A DNA stretch of 64,000 bases from Bremia lactucae (GCF_004359215.1 NW_027152016.1:667513-731512); one strand, 5' to 3'; counted from the first letter of the stretch, positions 43,081 to 54,850 are shown. A program made the numbers and translations. The notes: generated by a model from the sequence alone, not told the origin.

Positions 43081-44226
43081 TTGTTCCACAACTCTGAACT
43101 TGGGGGTAGCTTTAGAGTCCGCGTCAGCTTAGGGCATCTCGCTACAACTGCGCTCCTGCATTTCCCGACCCCTCAGTGGCCGATGCAGAACTCATGCGTC
43201 TCGCACGCTGGTTCTTGCCATCGCCCTTTGGGAAGGGAGTCCTCTTGCTGGGCATCTTTGCCCCAGCAGGGACCCTGGCATAGCAGCGAGCCATCATATG
43301 GCCGCGCTTGCCGCATTTATAACAGACAATGTCTGCATTGCCCAACTCCATGGGAGTGGCATCTGACCTCTCGGCCGACAGCTTACACCAAGCTGTCACC
43401 GAGGCACTGTTGTAGAATTGCTCCTCAACTAAGGCAATTTGGGTTGCCTCTTCCATCGTCGACGGCAACTTCTGAAAAGGGCCTGTCACGATGGGCCATG
43501 CCGTAGTCCGTTCATAAACGTGGGCATCTTAATGATCTCCGGAATCGGACCTACCGTAATGGACGCCGACAACGAGCGCATCTTTTGCATATACTCTTGC
43601 AAATATCGCTTCGTCTGTCGCGCACCAAAGAAGCGCACCTGAAGCAACACTTCGTTGTTCGGAGGCTGGTGCATGGCGCGAATCTTTTTCTTAAAGATTG
43701 CCCATGTAGGGAACGCCTTTCTGTCCATGATAAGCGCCGAGTAAGCCCACTCTGAGGCCTTTCCGCGCAGGTGCGACGTGGCGTACGACGCCATCCGGCT
43801 GTCGTCCTCAATGAGCTGCGCGACACCGCATTGCTCCACGGCTAACAGCCAGTAGACAATCGTGTGCGCTGCAGTTCCATCGAACTTGGGCGGGTCTATC
43901 CGAATGGGCCTCGGATGATGCGGCCGGGCAGAAAGCATCTCACCAGTCCTGTTGAGAGCCTCGCTCCGAGCCTGCTCACGCATCAGCTCATCCTGAGTCT
44001 GAGTGACGGACTCCGCCGCAACATGGCTCTGTGTCTCGGACGCGGCCCTTCGCTGTCCGAGCACGAATGCTTCAAACTGCTCTAACTGAGCAACATGTTG
44101 ATCGGGGGGATTGCCCAAGAGCCTGGCCAGGGCTTGTTCACCAAGTCACTGCGCTAAGTGCTCTACCACATCCCGATGATGTTCGGAGAGGTGGGGGAAA
44201 TGAGTCCAATCGATGTTGAGGCTCAT
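43081..44226 (-). pseudogene. Gypsy B1 gag with zinc knuckle
   Basis: Gag probably starts at ATG 44226 (MSLNIDWTHFPHLSEHHRDV), 57 bp inside the LTR. A TGA replaces a Gly codon near 44147, after which 210 codons are open to 43486. Landmarks are VAQLEQFEAFVLGQRRAASE, MLSARPHHPRPIRIDPPKFD and GTAAHTIVYWLLAVEQCGVA with HLRGKASEWAYSAL, the Ty3/gypsy capsid domain. One frameshift at about 43487 leads to LPSTMEEATQIALVEEQFYN and the zinc knuckle CYKCGKRGHMMARC near 43320-43280 with all ligands kept. The copies at 52164-52941, 45130-46272 and 59304-60140 share the same order. Confidence 0.85.
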
Positions 44227-44282
44227 CCTCACGTACTCACGTAGAGATGCGGGTCGTGGGAAGGATTTCAAGTGCTACCAAG

Positions 44283-44814
44283 TGTAGGCGGGCACGCTGT
44301 AATGCGGCCATGCTCTACTTAGACACACACCTTATCACAGCGAGAAAGCGGTTAAACCAGCTTCTCTTGCGTGCAGTGAGGTAGTTGTGGTGGGCGACTT
44401 AGCTGCCTCACCCAACGCACTAAGTACTCTAATTAAGTGTCGTCACGGGACCGGTAATCCGGCTCCTCGTGCGCACTTACTAAGTAGAAAGTAGTTTTCA
44501 GACTGATTTATATTTAATCGCATTGAATATAAATACCTATTTTAACAATCAAAAATGTCATCTCTGTAGATAACACTTATATGTATTACGAGCGTATCTT
44601 TCTAGATACCTCGTGTAACGGATAACGCTAGGCGTCATCCCTCCTAATGTAAATGCACCTATGTGCATCACATACACAAGAGTTGGTCACAAATGGGAAC
44701 CACACCAGAGGGGTGGGCCTAATGCTTCTATTTAAGTAATTGACCATCCCCTGAAGTACACCAAGTGAACTTAACGGGGACTGTGTATAGTAAGGGCAAC
44801 TTAAGCCCGTTACA
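44283..44814 (-). repeat. 5' LTR of gypsy B1, with primer-binding site
   Basis: This 532 bp LTR runs TGTAGGCGGGCACG to CCCGTTACA in plus orientation (TGTAACGGGC to CCCGCCTACA on the element's strand). Immediately inside, the element's strand reads TGGTAGCACTTGAAATCC (plus 44263-44280), a TGG-starting primer site. The same site adjoins the LTR at 52998 and the decayed one ending at 45104. The flanking five bases (CTTGC after 44814, TTCTC before 36653) do not match as a target duplication. Confidence 0.83.
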
Positions 44815-44889
44815 CTTGCCTGGTAGCCCATCTACAGAGATCTATCATCTGATAAAAATGATTCGTATTTCATTCTAATACGCACAAAT

Positions 44890-45112
44890 CGGCTTTAAGT
44901 TTTGTTTTTTAGACACAGTCCGCACGCGAAGACAGGTGACCGCTTCCGTAATGGTACCGTATACAAGTACTAGCTTGTTGTGTAAGGTTGCCTTATACGC
45001 CGACCAACTACCTCGCTGCACGCGGAAGAAGAATCCGGCGCTGCAGCTGTTCTCGAAGTATCGTGCGTTATTGTTTGATGTCGGTTTGAAGTCGCTCGCC
45101 TACATTTGGTAG
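44890..45112 (+). repeat. Decayed 5' LTR and primer site of gypsy B2
   Basis: The plus strand keeps fragments of the LTR right half (GACACAGTCC, CGCACGCGAAGAC, ACCAACTACCTCGCTGCACG) and ends CGCCTACA at 45104. TTTGGTAGCA follows, the family primer site with small changes. The orientation is opposite to B1, so the two 5' LTRs face away from each other with about 75 bp between them. Confidence 0.6.
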
Positions 45113-45129
45113 CATTAGAATTACCCGCC

Positions 45130-46272
45130 TTCTAGCGTGTCCGTGTTGTTGAACTCCAATATCGAGTGAGCTCATTCTTCCACCTTTCCGTACACCTTCG
45201 GGAGGTGGCTGAGCACTTGGCGCAGGGCCTTGGTGAGCAAGCCCTGGACAGTCTGTTGAGTAGACCTCCGGATCACCATGTCGCTCAGTTTAAGCATTTA
45301 AAGGCCTTGTGCCATGACAGTGCATGACCGCATCCGAGGCACATAGCCATGCTGTGGCGGAGTCAATCGGTAAGACTCGGGATAAGCTCAGCTTGAGCAG
45401 GCTCGAAACGAGCCTCTTAACAGAAATGTTGAAGCGCTGCTTGCCGAGGCCAATTTTCGGATGGACCCGCCATAATTTGATGGGACTGCTCACACGATTA
45501 TCCACTGGAGTAATGCGGCGTGGCGCAGCTCCTCAAGAACACTCGGATGGTGTCGTACGCCATGTTATATTTGCAAGTTAAGGCCTCCGAGTATGACGAC
45601 TCGGCGCTAATGGCGCACACTAAGACCACACCTTCATGGACGATTTTGAGACAAAATTCGCGCCATATCTTAGCCGCTGAACAACGGAGTGTTGCTTCAG
45701 GCGCATCTTTGGGCGCAACAGGCGAAGCGATCTCTGCAAGGAGGTTGCTCGCCGTCGGCATCCATTACTGTGGGTCCGATACCGGGACACATTCAGGTGC
45801 CTACCTTCTTTATGGACTGCGGCTCAGCCTATTGCGACAGGCTATTTTCAAAGGGGTGTCGTCGACAATAGAAGCGGCAATCCAAATTGCCTTGATGAAG
45901 TAGTAATCCAACAAAAGTGCCTCATCGACAGCTTGGTATAAGTCGACGGCGGAAAGACTGGATACCACTCCTATGGAGTTGGGCAAAGTAGACGTCATCG
46001 GCTACAAATGCGGCAAGCGCGGTCATAAGATGGCTCGCTGCTTTGCTAGAGTAGCTGCTGCTGCTAAGACGCCCAGCAGGACAACTCCTTACAAGAGGGG
46101 CGATGGCAATAATCATCGTACACGACACACGGGTTCTGCACTGACCACTGACGGTCCGACACTGATCCCTACCGACACAGAGACCGGCAGATTTTGTGTC
46201 GCTTTGTCAATATGGCAAGTGAGAAAAGGCGATCAATCGTTTAGCGAAAGATACACTCATAGAAACTGAGTG
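45130..46272 (+). pseudogene. Gypsy B2 gag relic
   Basis: This is the family B gag on plus, more decayed than B1. Recognisable are EHLAQGLGEQALDSLLS near 45210, an HVAQFKHLKAL block near 45280, RMDPP-type codons near 45460, MVSYAMLYLQVKASEYDDSA near 45547 and ITVGPIPGHIQVPTFFMDCG near 45763. The zinc knuckle near 45998 reads CGKRGHKMARCFARVAAAAK, with its first Cys as YKCG, so the CCHC set is present. At least five frameshifts separate the pieces. A 3'-terminal TKTPSR-type linker follows. Confidence 0.75.
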
Positions 46273-49200
46273 AGTTCAGGCAGAAATCGCCTTTAATTTT
46301 AGTGACTTCTCCTTTAGAGAAGTTCACGGTTCACGGCGCTAGGTATGAACAGTCCGTAAAACCTTGTCGCAAACTAAACGCAGGATAGCGGAAAGGATGT
46401 GCTCTTGCGAGAGGCCTATGCAACTGATGTCGTGCCCAACACATTTGACGGTGCGTTGACAGAGCGTCAAATATCGGACCTACCCAGATCCTAGAGCTTG
46501 GTGTAGTTGGAAGTGTTTCGATAGAAAGGCAGATGGCACAAGGTCCTACCAAGCTTGAAAAGACTGGTGTAGTGAATAGGACAATGACAAGTAGTCATGC
46601 GTCCAGTGGTCCTGTACAGAGCCGAGAGCCTGTGGCAGCTAAAAACGAGCTGACAAGAAGTCAAGCGTCGAAAGAACCTACACAGATCCTAGATCCTGTG
46701 CGGTTGGCAGTGGTGCGTTAGCCGAGAATAGAGGCACCCATTTCCAGGTCAAAGGTTGGTGACTCGGAAAACGAATATCCGACAAATAAGGACGATCAAA
46801 TGAACGAACGAGTGACCTTTTGATCCGACTTGGCACAAGAGGACGGGCCTTCGAACGAAATGTTTGAGGTCGTAGAATAAAAGATGGTGGAGGCTTCCTC
46901 ATTTGATGTGCTCAGCTTTCTTGGATTTTGCCGAGGTAAGAGTAAATCTCTCATTAAATGACGTGGGATTTATTCCTGTCCGAACGAAAGGAATTATGAA
47001 TTTACGATATAGTCGCAGCACTTCCAAAAGTGAAATTGGTGGACTGCTGCTCGTCGCCCACAATGGACGAGAATGGATCGAAGGCCGATAAGAAGAAAGG
47101 GTATGCTGCTCAAGGCTAGAACGCTTTAAAGAATAGCCCAATTTGACTTGTGGAGACACCGAGATGAGTTCCTAGAACAAGTGCCAAGCAGCCTACTGGT
47201 CGATAGAGACATCAGGCACGAGATTGACCTAAACCCTTAAAATGCTTGAAATATAAAAAAACGGGGACCAAATGTTGTGTGACCAGGTAATTGCCGTTGC
47301 CGAGGATTACGCTGCTTATATCGATGAGTTTCTCGAAAAGCGAGCCAAGGGTGAAATGTACGTGAGAGCAAGTCGCCTCGATCTTCGTTGTACGTAGGGC
47401 AGAGTTGGATGGCGCATAGTTCTCGCTTTATAAGCTGAACACGGCCACCATACCGGCGCAAATGGCAATTACGCTGGAAAATTTCGTGCTAAACTCCGTG
47501 GGAAAGTTGACTATCAGGTACTAATGAGAAGAGTCTTGTGAAGTCAGAATAGCAGCAAACACTCGAAGCGGGAATATTGTGGGAGTGGCTTGTAATGCCT
47601 TTAGAGTTGAAAAACACAATGGCGACATGTAATCAAGTGGTAGCTCATGTGATGCATCGGAGCGCCGTGCTTACGCGCTCCATTGCTTACTGCATAGGAA
47701 GGCCAAGGACGGGCTATACATAAAAAGGGTATGCAGAAGAGTCATTTAGACGCTGTATTATAGACTCTAAGTGACCTCCGATTGTACGTCGGACCCCAAG
47801 ATACCTGTACTAGGCTGCATCTTGTACTCTAAGTGCACGTGCAGTTCCAAAAAGGGTGAAATTTGAAAGTAATGACCTCTTTCTATTTTCGTGAAGAATC
47901 CGCGTGAATTGCTCGGCGGCTAACTACTTCCATAAGTGCAGCAAGGACTGTAAGGAGTGAACTCACCCTGTTATCTGACCTTCTGAAATGGATGCAGATT
48001 AAGTATGGTCATAAAAACAAGTTGATGTGTTAACATCAGTGATACAATCTCTTGTAGAGGTATAAAAATTGGAAATGCAAACACAGATGAGCAATTCAGC
48101 GTCATCTGCGATGGAAGCAAATTTGCAAATGGCAGCGCACCAATGCAGAAGATTAATAACGGCTTCAGCCGTGTTATTTTCATCAGTCCTGGCTTTAGAA
48201 GCTGCGGAGCTGAATTATCATGTGCATGACACCGAGTTACTTAGATATTAGAATGCTATAATTCAGATTCGAGTGAGCATGTTGGGCACAGAGCGTTTTG
48301 TGGTTTATTTTGGATCACGCATCACTGCAGACCACAATAATTTCACCGCATCATCACTAAAGTAGCGAGACACTTTCATTCTTCTCTAGATTTAATTTTA
48401 AGTTGAAGATAAGCCCGGTAAATCGAATGTCTAAGCTGACGGGTCGTCACACAAACTTGACTGAATACAAGCCGAAAAATATGACTCTCTTGGCTGATGC
48501 GTTATCGCGCATACCAGACTTCGAATCAAGACTCCAGGAAAGTGTGTCTCGTGCTAAGGCATTTTGAGTCGTCAAGGTTGGCAGTTACGAAGGTCTTCGA
48601 CGTGACAAGGTATTTGGCCTCCAATAAAGTAGAGCTACAATCAGCACTAATATTGTCGCGTGATGTCGAGTCACTTTGGTTGATGAAAGGTCATCCTTCC
48701 GTCGTACCTTATTGTAAAATTTAGTCGCTTCAGTTACAGTGATGGTCTACTATGGTATTAGCTGTCACTTTGGGCACGGCCCGTCGCGACAGGCCCTATT
48801 AAGAAGGTGCCGTCGACGATTGAAAAAGGAATTCGAATTACCTTAGTTGAGAAGTAATCCTTCAACAGTGCCTCGGCGACTGCTTAATATAAGCTGTCGG
48901 CCAAGAGGTCGGATGCCACTCGTATGAAATTGGGTGATCCCTTGAGAATCTATGATCCTCATGCAGATACCAAGCTGAAGATACTTCACGATCTTTTGAT
49001 GCACTACAAGGACAGGAAGTGGCTCGTTGTCTTTGTAGACATACTGAGCAAGATTGTGCATTAGCATTATAATGCACCTCGATCTCAGGCAAGGGAGCAG
49101 CTCGTGTCTCCTTGCCTGAGATCTTGGTGCTGGACCTTATGTATCGACTTTACGGGATACCTGAGTCCATAGTATCGGACTGGGATCCGCGTGTTACGTC

Positions 49201-49300
49201 CTTCGCATCAGCTCCTCGATTTATCTGTCAGTCGCTATTTACCAGATTGCCAAACAAGAGTTGCTCTAAATCTATAACGGATTATTTCAATTAATTTGAC
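46273..49300 (+). pseudogene. Gypsy B2 pol relic (protease linker to integrase core)
   Basis: Fragments in order: a protease/linker piece (SSHASSGPVQSREPVAAKNE, 46580-46640); reverse transcriptase entry near 47040-47160 (DCCSSPTMDEN-type codons, then APSSLLVDRDIRHEIDL near 47180-47230); reverse transcriptase remnants 47580-47760 (WEWLVMPLELKNTMATCNQV, RHLDAVL-like); RNase H 47960-48350 (SVIQSLVEV, then NFANGSAPMQKINNG and LEAAELNYHVHD at 48196-48235); ALSRIPDFESRLQESVS near 48500; and integrase remnants 49020-49200 (WLVVFVDILSKIVH near 49020, LYGIPESIVSDWDPRVTSF near 49150). A gag patch interrupts the integrase zinc region at 48775-48935. Decay is heavy throughout. Confidence 0.72.
49081..49123. 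repeat. Perfect 14-bp hairpin in integrase sequence
   Basis: GATCTCAGGCAAGG (49081-49094) and its exact reverse complement (49110-49123) flank a 15-nt loop. In sister copies (62285-62340 and, on minus, 39150-39120) only the left arm exists. The right arm is therefore a new inverted copy. Confidence 0.9.
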
Positions 49301-50216
49301 TTCCGACACCTACCAAATGGAGACCGGCAATGCATACATTACATAACGTTCGCCATGCTGTTTGAGAACGTATCGTCATGAGCAGTGCAAGCAGCATAAT
49401 ATGACTAATTCTTCCTACCACAACAAGGCAGCAGCTTTTTTGACATGCTTACGCTTGGATTTTTTAAAAAGGAATAGCAACGGACATCATGGTCAGCCTT
49501 AGCATTATGAAGTATATTTGCAATAGGCTTGATAAAAAAGATCAAGATCTCTGCCAAGGGATTGGCAGAGTCGAGATCATAATAGTGAAATGATGAATAT
49601 GGGTTCAATTCGGTTGCCAAGGAGCGTATCACTATCAGGTATCAATAGAAGGATTCGTATTTAAAAGGAGAACAAATACATTTTTCCTTATACAAGCAGA
49701 AGACTACGTTATCAAATTTCTTAGCCAAGACAGTTACTCACGAGTGTTCAGATTCTATGTGGGAAAACTTAAGCTACTGACAGTTTAATTCGCTGTATAG
49801 TCTTCGATAAGACTAACAAATTATGCTTCTCTCAACAACTTCGGGACCAGAACCGTTAATGAATCCGTTTCATATCGCAATTAAAAATCCTGATTCTTGG
49901 CAGATATATCTGACTTTCTGAAAAGGATATCTCTGCATACAGCATAATCTAAAAGTAGCATTGTGTACGTGAAAGTTATTCTTTATATTGATCCGACCCA
50001 TGCTAAGAACCCTTGCCTTTTTTTTAAGCTTTGCCACCTGAGCACTATTATAAGCGTTAGCAAATCCAAATTATTATTCAGCAGGTACAATCAATCTCGG
50101 AATGGTTAGATTACTCAATTGAACAACCAGCTGGGGACAATCAACGATTATAAAGATTTAAAATTTCGATTGATCGAATTTTCGAGCAACGACTGCTGTG
50201 TACCAAGCAAATAATT
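49301..50216. other. No recognised gene
   Basis: About 0.9 kb lie between the last integrase fragment of B2 and the antisense-type frame at 50217. The sequence is AT-rich and short frames show no domain. It contains a short direct/inverted motif GATCAAGATCTCTGCCAAGG with TTGGCAGAGTCGAGATC (49540-49577). It may be fully decayed integrase and chromodomain sequence. Confidence 0.3.
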
Positions 50217-51359
50217 TTGAGGCGTTATTATCCGATCTGGTTAAAAGCTTTTACTATTAATCTAACAGACCAGCATCAGTATGACACAAAAGTATGCCGA
50301 TGGACGCTCGTTATGCCACATAAAAGGGGCAAAGCTATTGGACCGTCTGCAAAGACACCTACACAGCCTAACAAAAAGCGTACGCACCGCAATAATAAGC
50401 CGCCGTTGAATTGTGCCTCGGTTGCAATGCCGACGGCTACTGCAGCTGTCGCGCTATCAACTGGACACAAAGATCTATCTCACTTTCTAAGTGAAGCTCT
50501 GCCAGTATGTCAACACCACTGCCATCACCATAGAATGGTGATAATGTTAGCGAGCTACTGGGTAAGGGTAGTGGAGCTATAACGCCCATCACACTGCACC
50601 CGTTCCTTTTAATATGGAGACGACTATCGTTGCGAAGGCAATTTACCTATCGTCAACGAGGCAAGTGTTTTGTCGTGCGTCAAGTAGAGCAGCGACCATT
50701 AATGTGAGCACTGCCCAATGAAATACCTGTCTATTGGACTTGAACCAATAATGCCTGTGTCATTCCATTTAACGGATCTGACTTGTCTACCAACAGCGAA
50801 AAGAGGCTTATCGCAGCGCCTAAATGGCTTCCGCCATCAATTTTGATTATTTAATCAAGTTTCACGGTCTTCTTTTCTTTAATTTTTCTTTGTTCAAATC
50901 TACATATAGGGAATGATTATGCGTTTTAACTGGACGGGCATTGGTGGAGTTGCATCTTGTTGGGTCAAATCTTAACATCTCCCATTCAGACTATCCATAA
51001 TAGGGAGTCTGACGTGAATGATACTGAGCGTAAAGCTTAACCGACGGCACATGAGCAAAATCAGTCGGTGTCACAAGCTCGCCGTATATAAGGGCGGTTA
51101 TGTGACTGATGGCATACAAACGATGCCACCTCCATCCGAATGGCCCCGTGCGGATCGAGCAATGCATCGCTCGTAGATAGCAGCACTATACCCGCTCATA
51201 TTTTATGGCGTCTACCACTCGTGGATCGATCAAGCGAAATCACTTGGCCCTACGTCTCCGACTCGGGCGTGTTGCACATCGATGAATCCACTGACCATTA
51301 CGAAGCGCCATTTTAGTGCGGTTTCAGCCACATTCAGATTTGGCGAAACAACGGTCGCT
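50217..51359 (+). pseudogene. Gypsy Bx opposite-strand reading frame, unknown protein (runs into an assembly gap)
   Basis: The first part (50298-50500) reads KRGKAIGPSAKTPTQPNKKR and VAMPTATAAVALSTGHKDLS, parallel to SAKTPTQP and TGAAAVTLTGLNG in B1. From the ATG near 50613 the METTI start parallels METTKFSNAV. Further on, GGYVTDGIQTMPPPSEWPRA-type codons near 51090-51150 and FYGVYHSWIDQAKSLGP near 51205-51250 match B1 and B4 positions. Many stops break it. It probably belongs to the minus-strand element whose gag and LTR lie at 52164-53520. Bases 50716-51359 recur, apparently unchanged, at 53621-54264. Confidence 0.5.
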
Positions 51360-52163
51360 NNNNNNNNNNNNNNNNNNNNNNNNNNNNNNNNNNNNNNNNN
51401 NNNNNNNNNNNNNNNNNNNNNNNNNNNNNNNNNNNNNNNNNNNNNNNNNNNNNNNNNNNNNNNNNNNNNNNNNNNNNNNNNNNNNNNNNNNNNNNNNNNN
51501 NNNNNNNNNNNNNNNNNNNNNNNNNNNNNNNNNNNNNNNNNNNNNNNNNNNNNNNNNNNNNNNNNNNNNNNNNNNNNNNNNNNNNNNNNNNNNNNNNNNN
51601 NNNNNNNNNNNNNNNNNNNNNNNNNNNNNNNNNNNNNNNNNNNNNNNNNNNNNNNNNNNNNNNNNNNNNNNNNNNNNNNNNNNNNNNNNNNNNNNNNNNN
51701 NNNNNNNNNNNNNNNNNNNNNNNNNNNNNNNNNNNNNNNNNNNNNNNNNNNNNNNNNNNNNNNNNNNNNNNNNNNNNNNNNNNNNNNNNNNNNNNNNNNN
51801 NNNNNNNNNNNNNNNNNNNNNNNNNNNNNNNNNNNNNNNNNNNNNNNNNNNNNNNNNNNNNNNNNNNNNNNNNNNNNNNNNNNNNNNNNNNNNNNNNNNN
51901 NNNNNNNNNNNNNNNNNNNNNNNNNNNNNNNNNNNNNNNNNNNNNNNNNNNNNNNNNNNNNNNNNNNNNNNNNNNNNNNNNNNNNNNNNNNNNNNNNNNN
52001 NNNNNNNNNNNNNNNNNNNNNNNNNNNNNNNNNNNNNNNNNNNNNNNNNNNNNNNNNNNNNNNNNNNNNNNNNNNNNNNNNNNNNNNNNNNNNNNNNNNN
52101 NNNNNNNNNNNNNNNNNNNNNNNNNNNNNNNNNNNNNNNNNNNNNNNNNNNNNNNNNNNNNNN
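51360..52163. other. Assembly gap (804 N)
   Basis: A run of N lies between the antisense-type frame and gag of gypsy Bx. Pol of that element is expected here; a full family B pol needs about 5 kb, so either the gap is underestimated or the element is deleted. Confidence 0.99.
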
Positions 52164-52941
52164 GATTGCCTCTTCCATCGTCGACGGCACCTTTCTGAAA
52201 AGGGCTGGTCGCGATGGGCCATGCCGTAGTCCATTCATAAACGTGGGCACCTTAATGTGCTCCGGAATCGGTAATGGACGCCGATAGCGAGCGCATCTCT
52301 TGCACGTACTCTTGCAGCGATCGCTTCGCCTGTCGCGCTTCAAAGAAGCGCGCCTGAAGCAACACTTCGTTGTTCGACAGCTGGTACATAGCGCGAGTCT
52401 TCTTCTTGAAGCTCGCCCATGTAGAAAACGCCTTTCTGTCCGCCATACGCGCCGAGTAAGCCCACTCTGAGGCCTCACCGCGCAGATGCGACATAGCGTA
52501 CGACACCATCCGGCTGTCGTCCTCGATGAGCTGGGCGACACCGCATTGCTCCACTGCTAAAAGCCAGTGGACAATCGTGTGCGCCGCAGTTCCATCGAGC
52601 TTGGGCGGGTCCATCCGAATGGGCCACGGCTGATGTGGCCGGGCAGAGAGCATCTCAACAGTCCTGTTGAGAGCCTCGCTCCGAGCCTGCTCATGCCTCA
52701 GATCATCCTGAGTCTGAGTGACGGACTCCGCCGCAGCGTGGACCTGTGCCTCGTACGCGGTTCTCCGCTGTCCGAGCACGAATGCCTCAAACTGCTCCAA
52801 CTGAGCAACATGTTGCTCAGGAGGACTACCCAGGAGCCTGGCCAGGGCTTGTTCACCAAGTCCCTGCGCCATAAGCCCTGCCACCTCCCGATGATGTTCG
52901 GAGAGGTGGGGAAAATGAGCCCAATCAATATTGAGGCTCAT
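52164..52941 (-). pseudogene. Gypsy Bx gag, best-preserved family B capsid
   Basis: From ATG 52941 (MSLNIDWAHFPHLSEHHREV) the frame is open for 230 codons to about 52252. It runs through LMAQGLGEQALARLLGSPPE, VAQLEQFEAFVLGQRRTAYE, MLSARPHQPWPIRMDPPKLD and the capsid core (AAHTIVHWLLAVEQCGVAQL, HLRGEASEWAYSARMADRKA) to SLQEYVQEMRSLSASIT. One frameshift at about 52270 leads to EHIKVPTFMNGLRHGPSRPA and the gap. It shows what the family capsid looked like before decay and confirms the start codon used for B1. Confidence 0.85.
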
Positions 52942-52997
52942 CCTCACGTACACACGCAGAGATGCGGGTCGTGGGAAGGATTTCAAGTGCTACCAAG

Positions 52998-53520
52998 TGT
53001 AGGCGGGCACGTCGTGATGCGGCCACGCTCTATTTAGACACACACCCTAGCACAGCGAGGAAGCGGTTAAACCAGCTTCTCTAACGTGCAGTGAGGTAGT
53101 TGTGGTGGGCGCCTTAGCGACATCACCCAACGCACTAAGTACTCTGGTTAAGTGTCGTCACGGGAGCGGTAATCCGGCTCCTCGTGCGCACATACCAAGT
53201 AAAAGTAGTTTTCAGACTGATTTATATTTAATAGAATTAAATACAAATACCTATTTTTACCAATTAAAATGTTATCTCTATAGATATCATTTAATATGTA
53301 TTGCGAGCGTATCTTTCTAGATACCTCGCGTAACGGATGACGCTAGCCGTCATCATGGATGACGCTGGGCGTCATCCCTCCTAATGTGAATGCACCCATG
53401 TGCATCACATCCACAAGGGTTGGTCACAAATGTGCACCACACCCGAGTGTTGGGTCTAATTACTATTATTTAGTAATTGACAATCCCCTTAAGTACATCA
53501 AGTTTACTTAACATGGACTG
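52998..53520 (-). repeat. 5' LTR of gypsy Bx (cut by gap)
   Basis: The LTR begins TGTAGGCGGGCACG at 52998, next to the primer site complement (CAAGTGCTACCAAG, 52984-52997). It runs to the gap at 53521, missing only the last ~40 bp. It contains a short local duplication of GATGACGCTAGCCGTCATC followed by GATGACGCTGGGCGTCATC (53336-53378), which B1 lacks. Confidence 0.82.
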
Positions 53521-53620
53521 NNNNNNNNNNNNNNNNNNNNNNNNNNNNNNNNNNNNNNNNNNNNNNNNNNNNNNNNNNNNNNNNNNNNNNNNNNNNNNNN
53601 NNNNNNNNNNNNNNNNNNNN
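53521..53620. other. Assembly gap (100 N)
   Basis: Exactly 100 N, the usual placeholder for a gap of unknown length in scaffolding. The sequence after it repeats 50716-51359. Confidence 0.99.
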
Positions 53621-54560
53621 CAATGAAATACCTGTCTATTGGACTTGAACCAATAATGCCTGTGTCATTCCATTTAACGGATCTGACTTGTCTACCAACA
53701 GCGAAAAGAGGCTTATCGCAGCGCCTAAATGGCTTCCGCCATCAATTTTGATTATTTAATCAAGTTTCACGGTCTTCTTTTCTTTAATTTTTCTTTGTTC
53801 AAATCTACATATAGGGAATGATTATGCGTTTTAACTGGACGGGCATTGGTGGAGTTGCATCTTGTTGGGTCAAATCTTAACATCTCCCATTCAGACTATC
53901 CATAATAGGGAGTCTGACGTGAATGATACTGAGCGTAAAGCTTAACCGACGGCACATGAGCAAAATCAGTCGGTGTCACAAGCTCGCCGTATATAAGGGC
54001 GGTTATGTGACTGATGGCATACAAACGATGCCACCTCCATCCGAATGGCCCCGTGCGGATCGAGCAATGCATCGCTCGTAGATAGCAGCACTATACCCGC
54101 TCATATTTTATGGCGTCTACCACTCGTGGATCGATCAAGCGAAATCACTTGGCCCTACGTCTCCGACTCGGGCGTGTTGCACATCGATGAATCCACTGAC
54201 CATTACGAAGCGCCATTTTAGTGCGGTTTCAGCCACATTCAGATTTGGCGAAACAACGGTCGCTAAGAATCAACTTCGCTATTATGCGTGAGAGGGAAGT
54301 TATAAGTGGTGCTGCACCCCTGCCCCTGTTAGTCCATTTGGAATTAGCGGAGTGGCTCCTATTAACAATCATCTTCATAGGCAGGCACTTGGCCCGGCAA
54401 GTCGACGCGCAGCTTTTGAAAGTCGAAACTCTTCGGGTATCTCATTATTGGACAGATTGCTATATTGTGATGCTTCTTCTGCACCAATGTGAGGTCTCTT
54501 TACCTAATTTAAGTACGTGCCCGCATGGTTTTATGTTGTTAATGTTTTGCTAAAACTAAA
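53621..54560 (+). repeat. Second copy of the Bx antisense-type region
   Basis: Bases 53621-54264 appear identical to 50716-51359 and then continue past the point where the first copy meets its gap. The continuation (54221-54553) reads RFQPHSDLAKQRSLRINFAI, corresponding to RFQPHYDAVKQRSQRINFSR in B1, and then KVETLRVSHYW as in B4 (VETLRVTFSL). Identity on this scale between copies of a heavily mutated family points to one locus placed twice. Confidence 0.85.
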
Positions 54561-54654
54561 TCCTATATCCTACGTCTTATGTCAATATTAAAATGAGATT
54601 TGTTGGCCCATCTGCAAACAAATTATGTATTCAGGCGCTTCTCAAGCGACATCA

Positions 54655-54850
54655 CACTACAGCGCATACACTTTCGATAATAGCGAAAAAGCGGCTCCAT
54701 CGTCTTCTCTCGCGTGCAGGTTATTGGTGGGAGCCAAAGAGGGCGTCACACAACATGGTTGTACTGACATCACGGAAGCGGTCTCCAGTCTTCGCGTGCG
54801 CAATGTATAAAGTAGAAAATTTAAGACTGATTTATATATAATATATATGA
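54655..54850 (-). repeat. Gypsy B LTR fragment
   Basis: Bases 54680-54845 match the left half of the family B LTR in minus orientation: CGTCTTCTCTCGCGTGCAGG, TGGGAGCCAAAG, TCTTCGCGTGCGCA and TTTAAGACTGATTTATAT. It lies where the 3' LTR of the Bx element would be expected, to the right of the second copy of its 3' region only if that copy is inverted or misplaced. This is further reason to doubt the scaffold order here. Confidence 0.6.

Noticed and set aside
51230..52541. Very long frames on both strands spanning 51230-52541
   Set aside because: They consist mostly of N translated as unknown residues across the 804-base gap, so they are artefacts.
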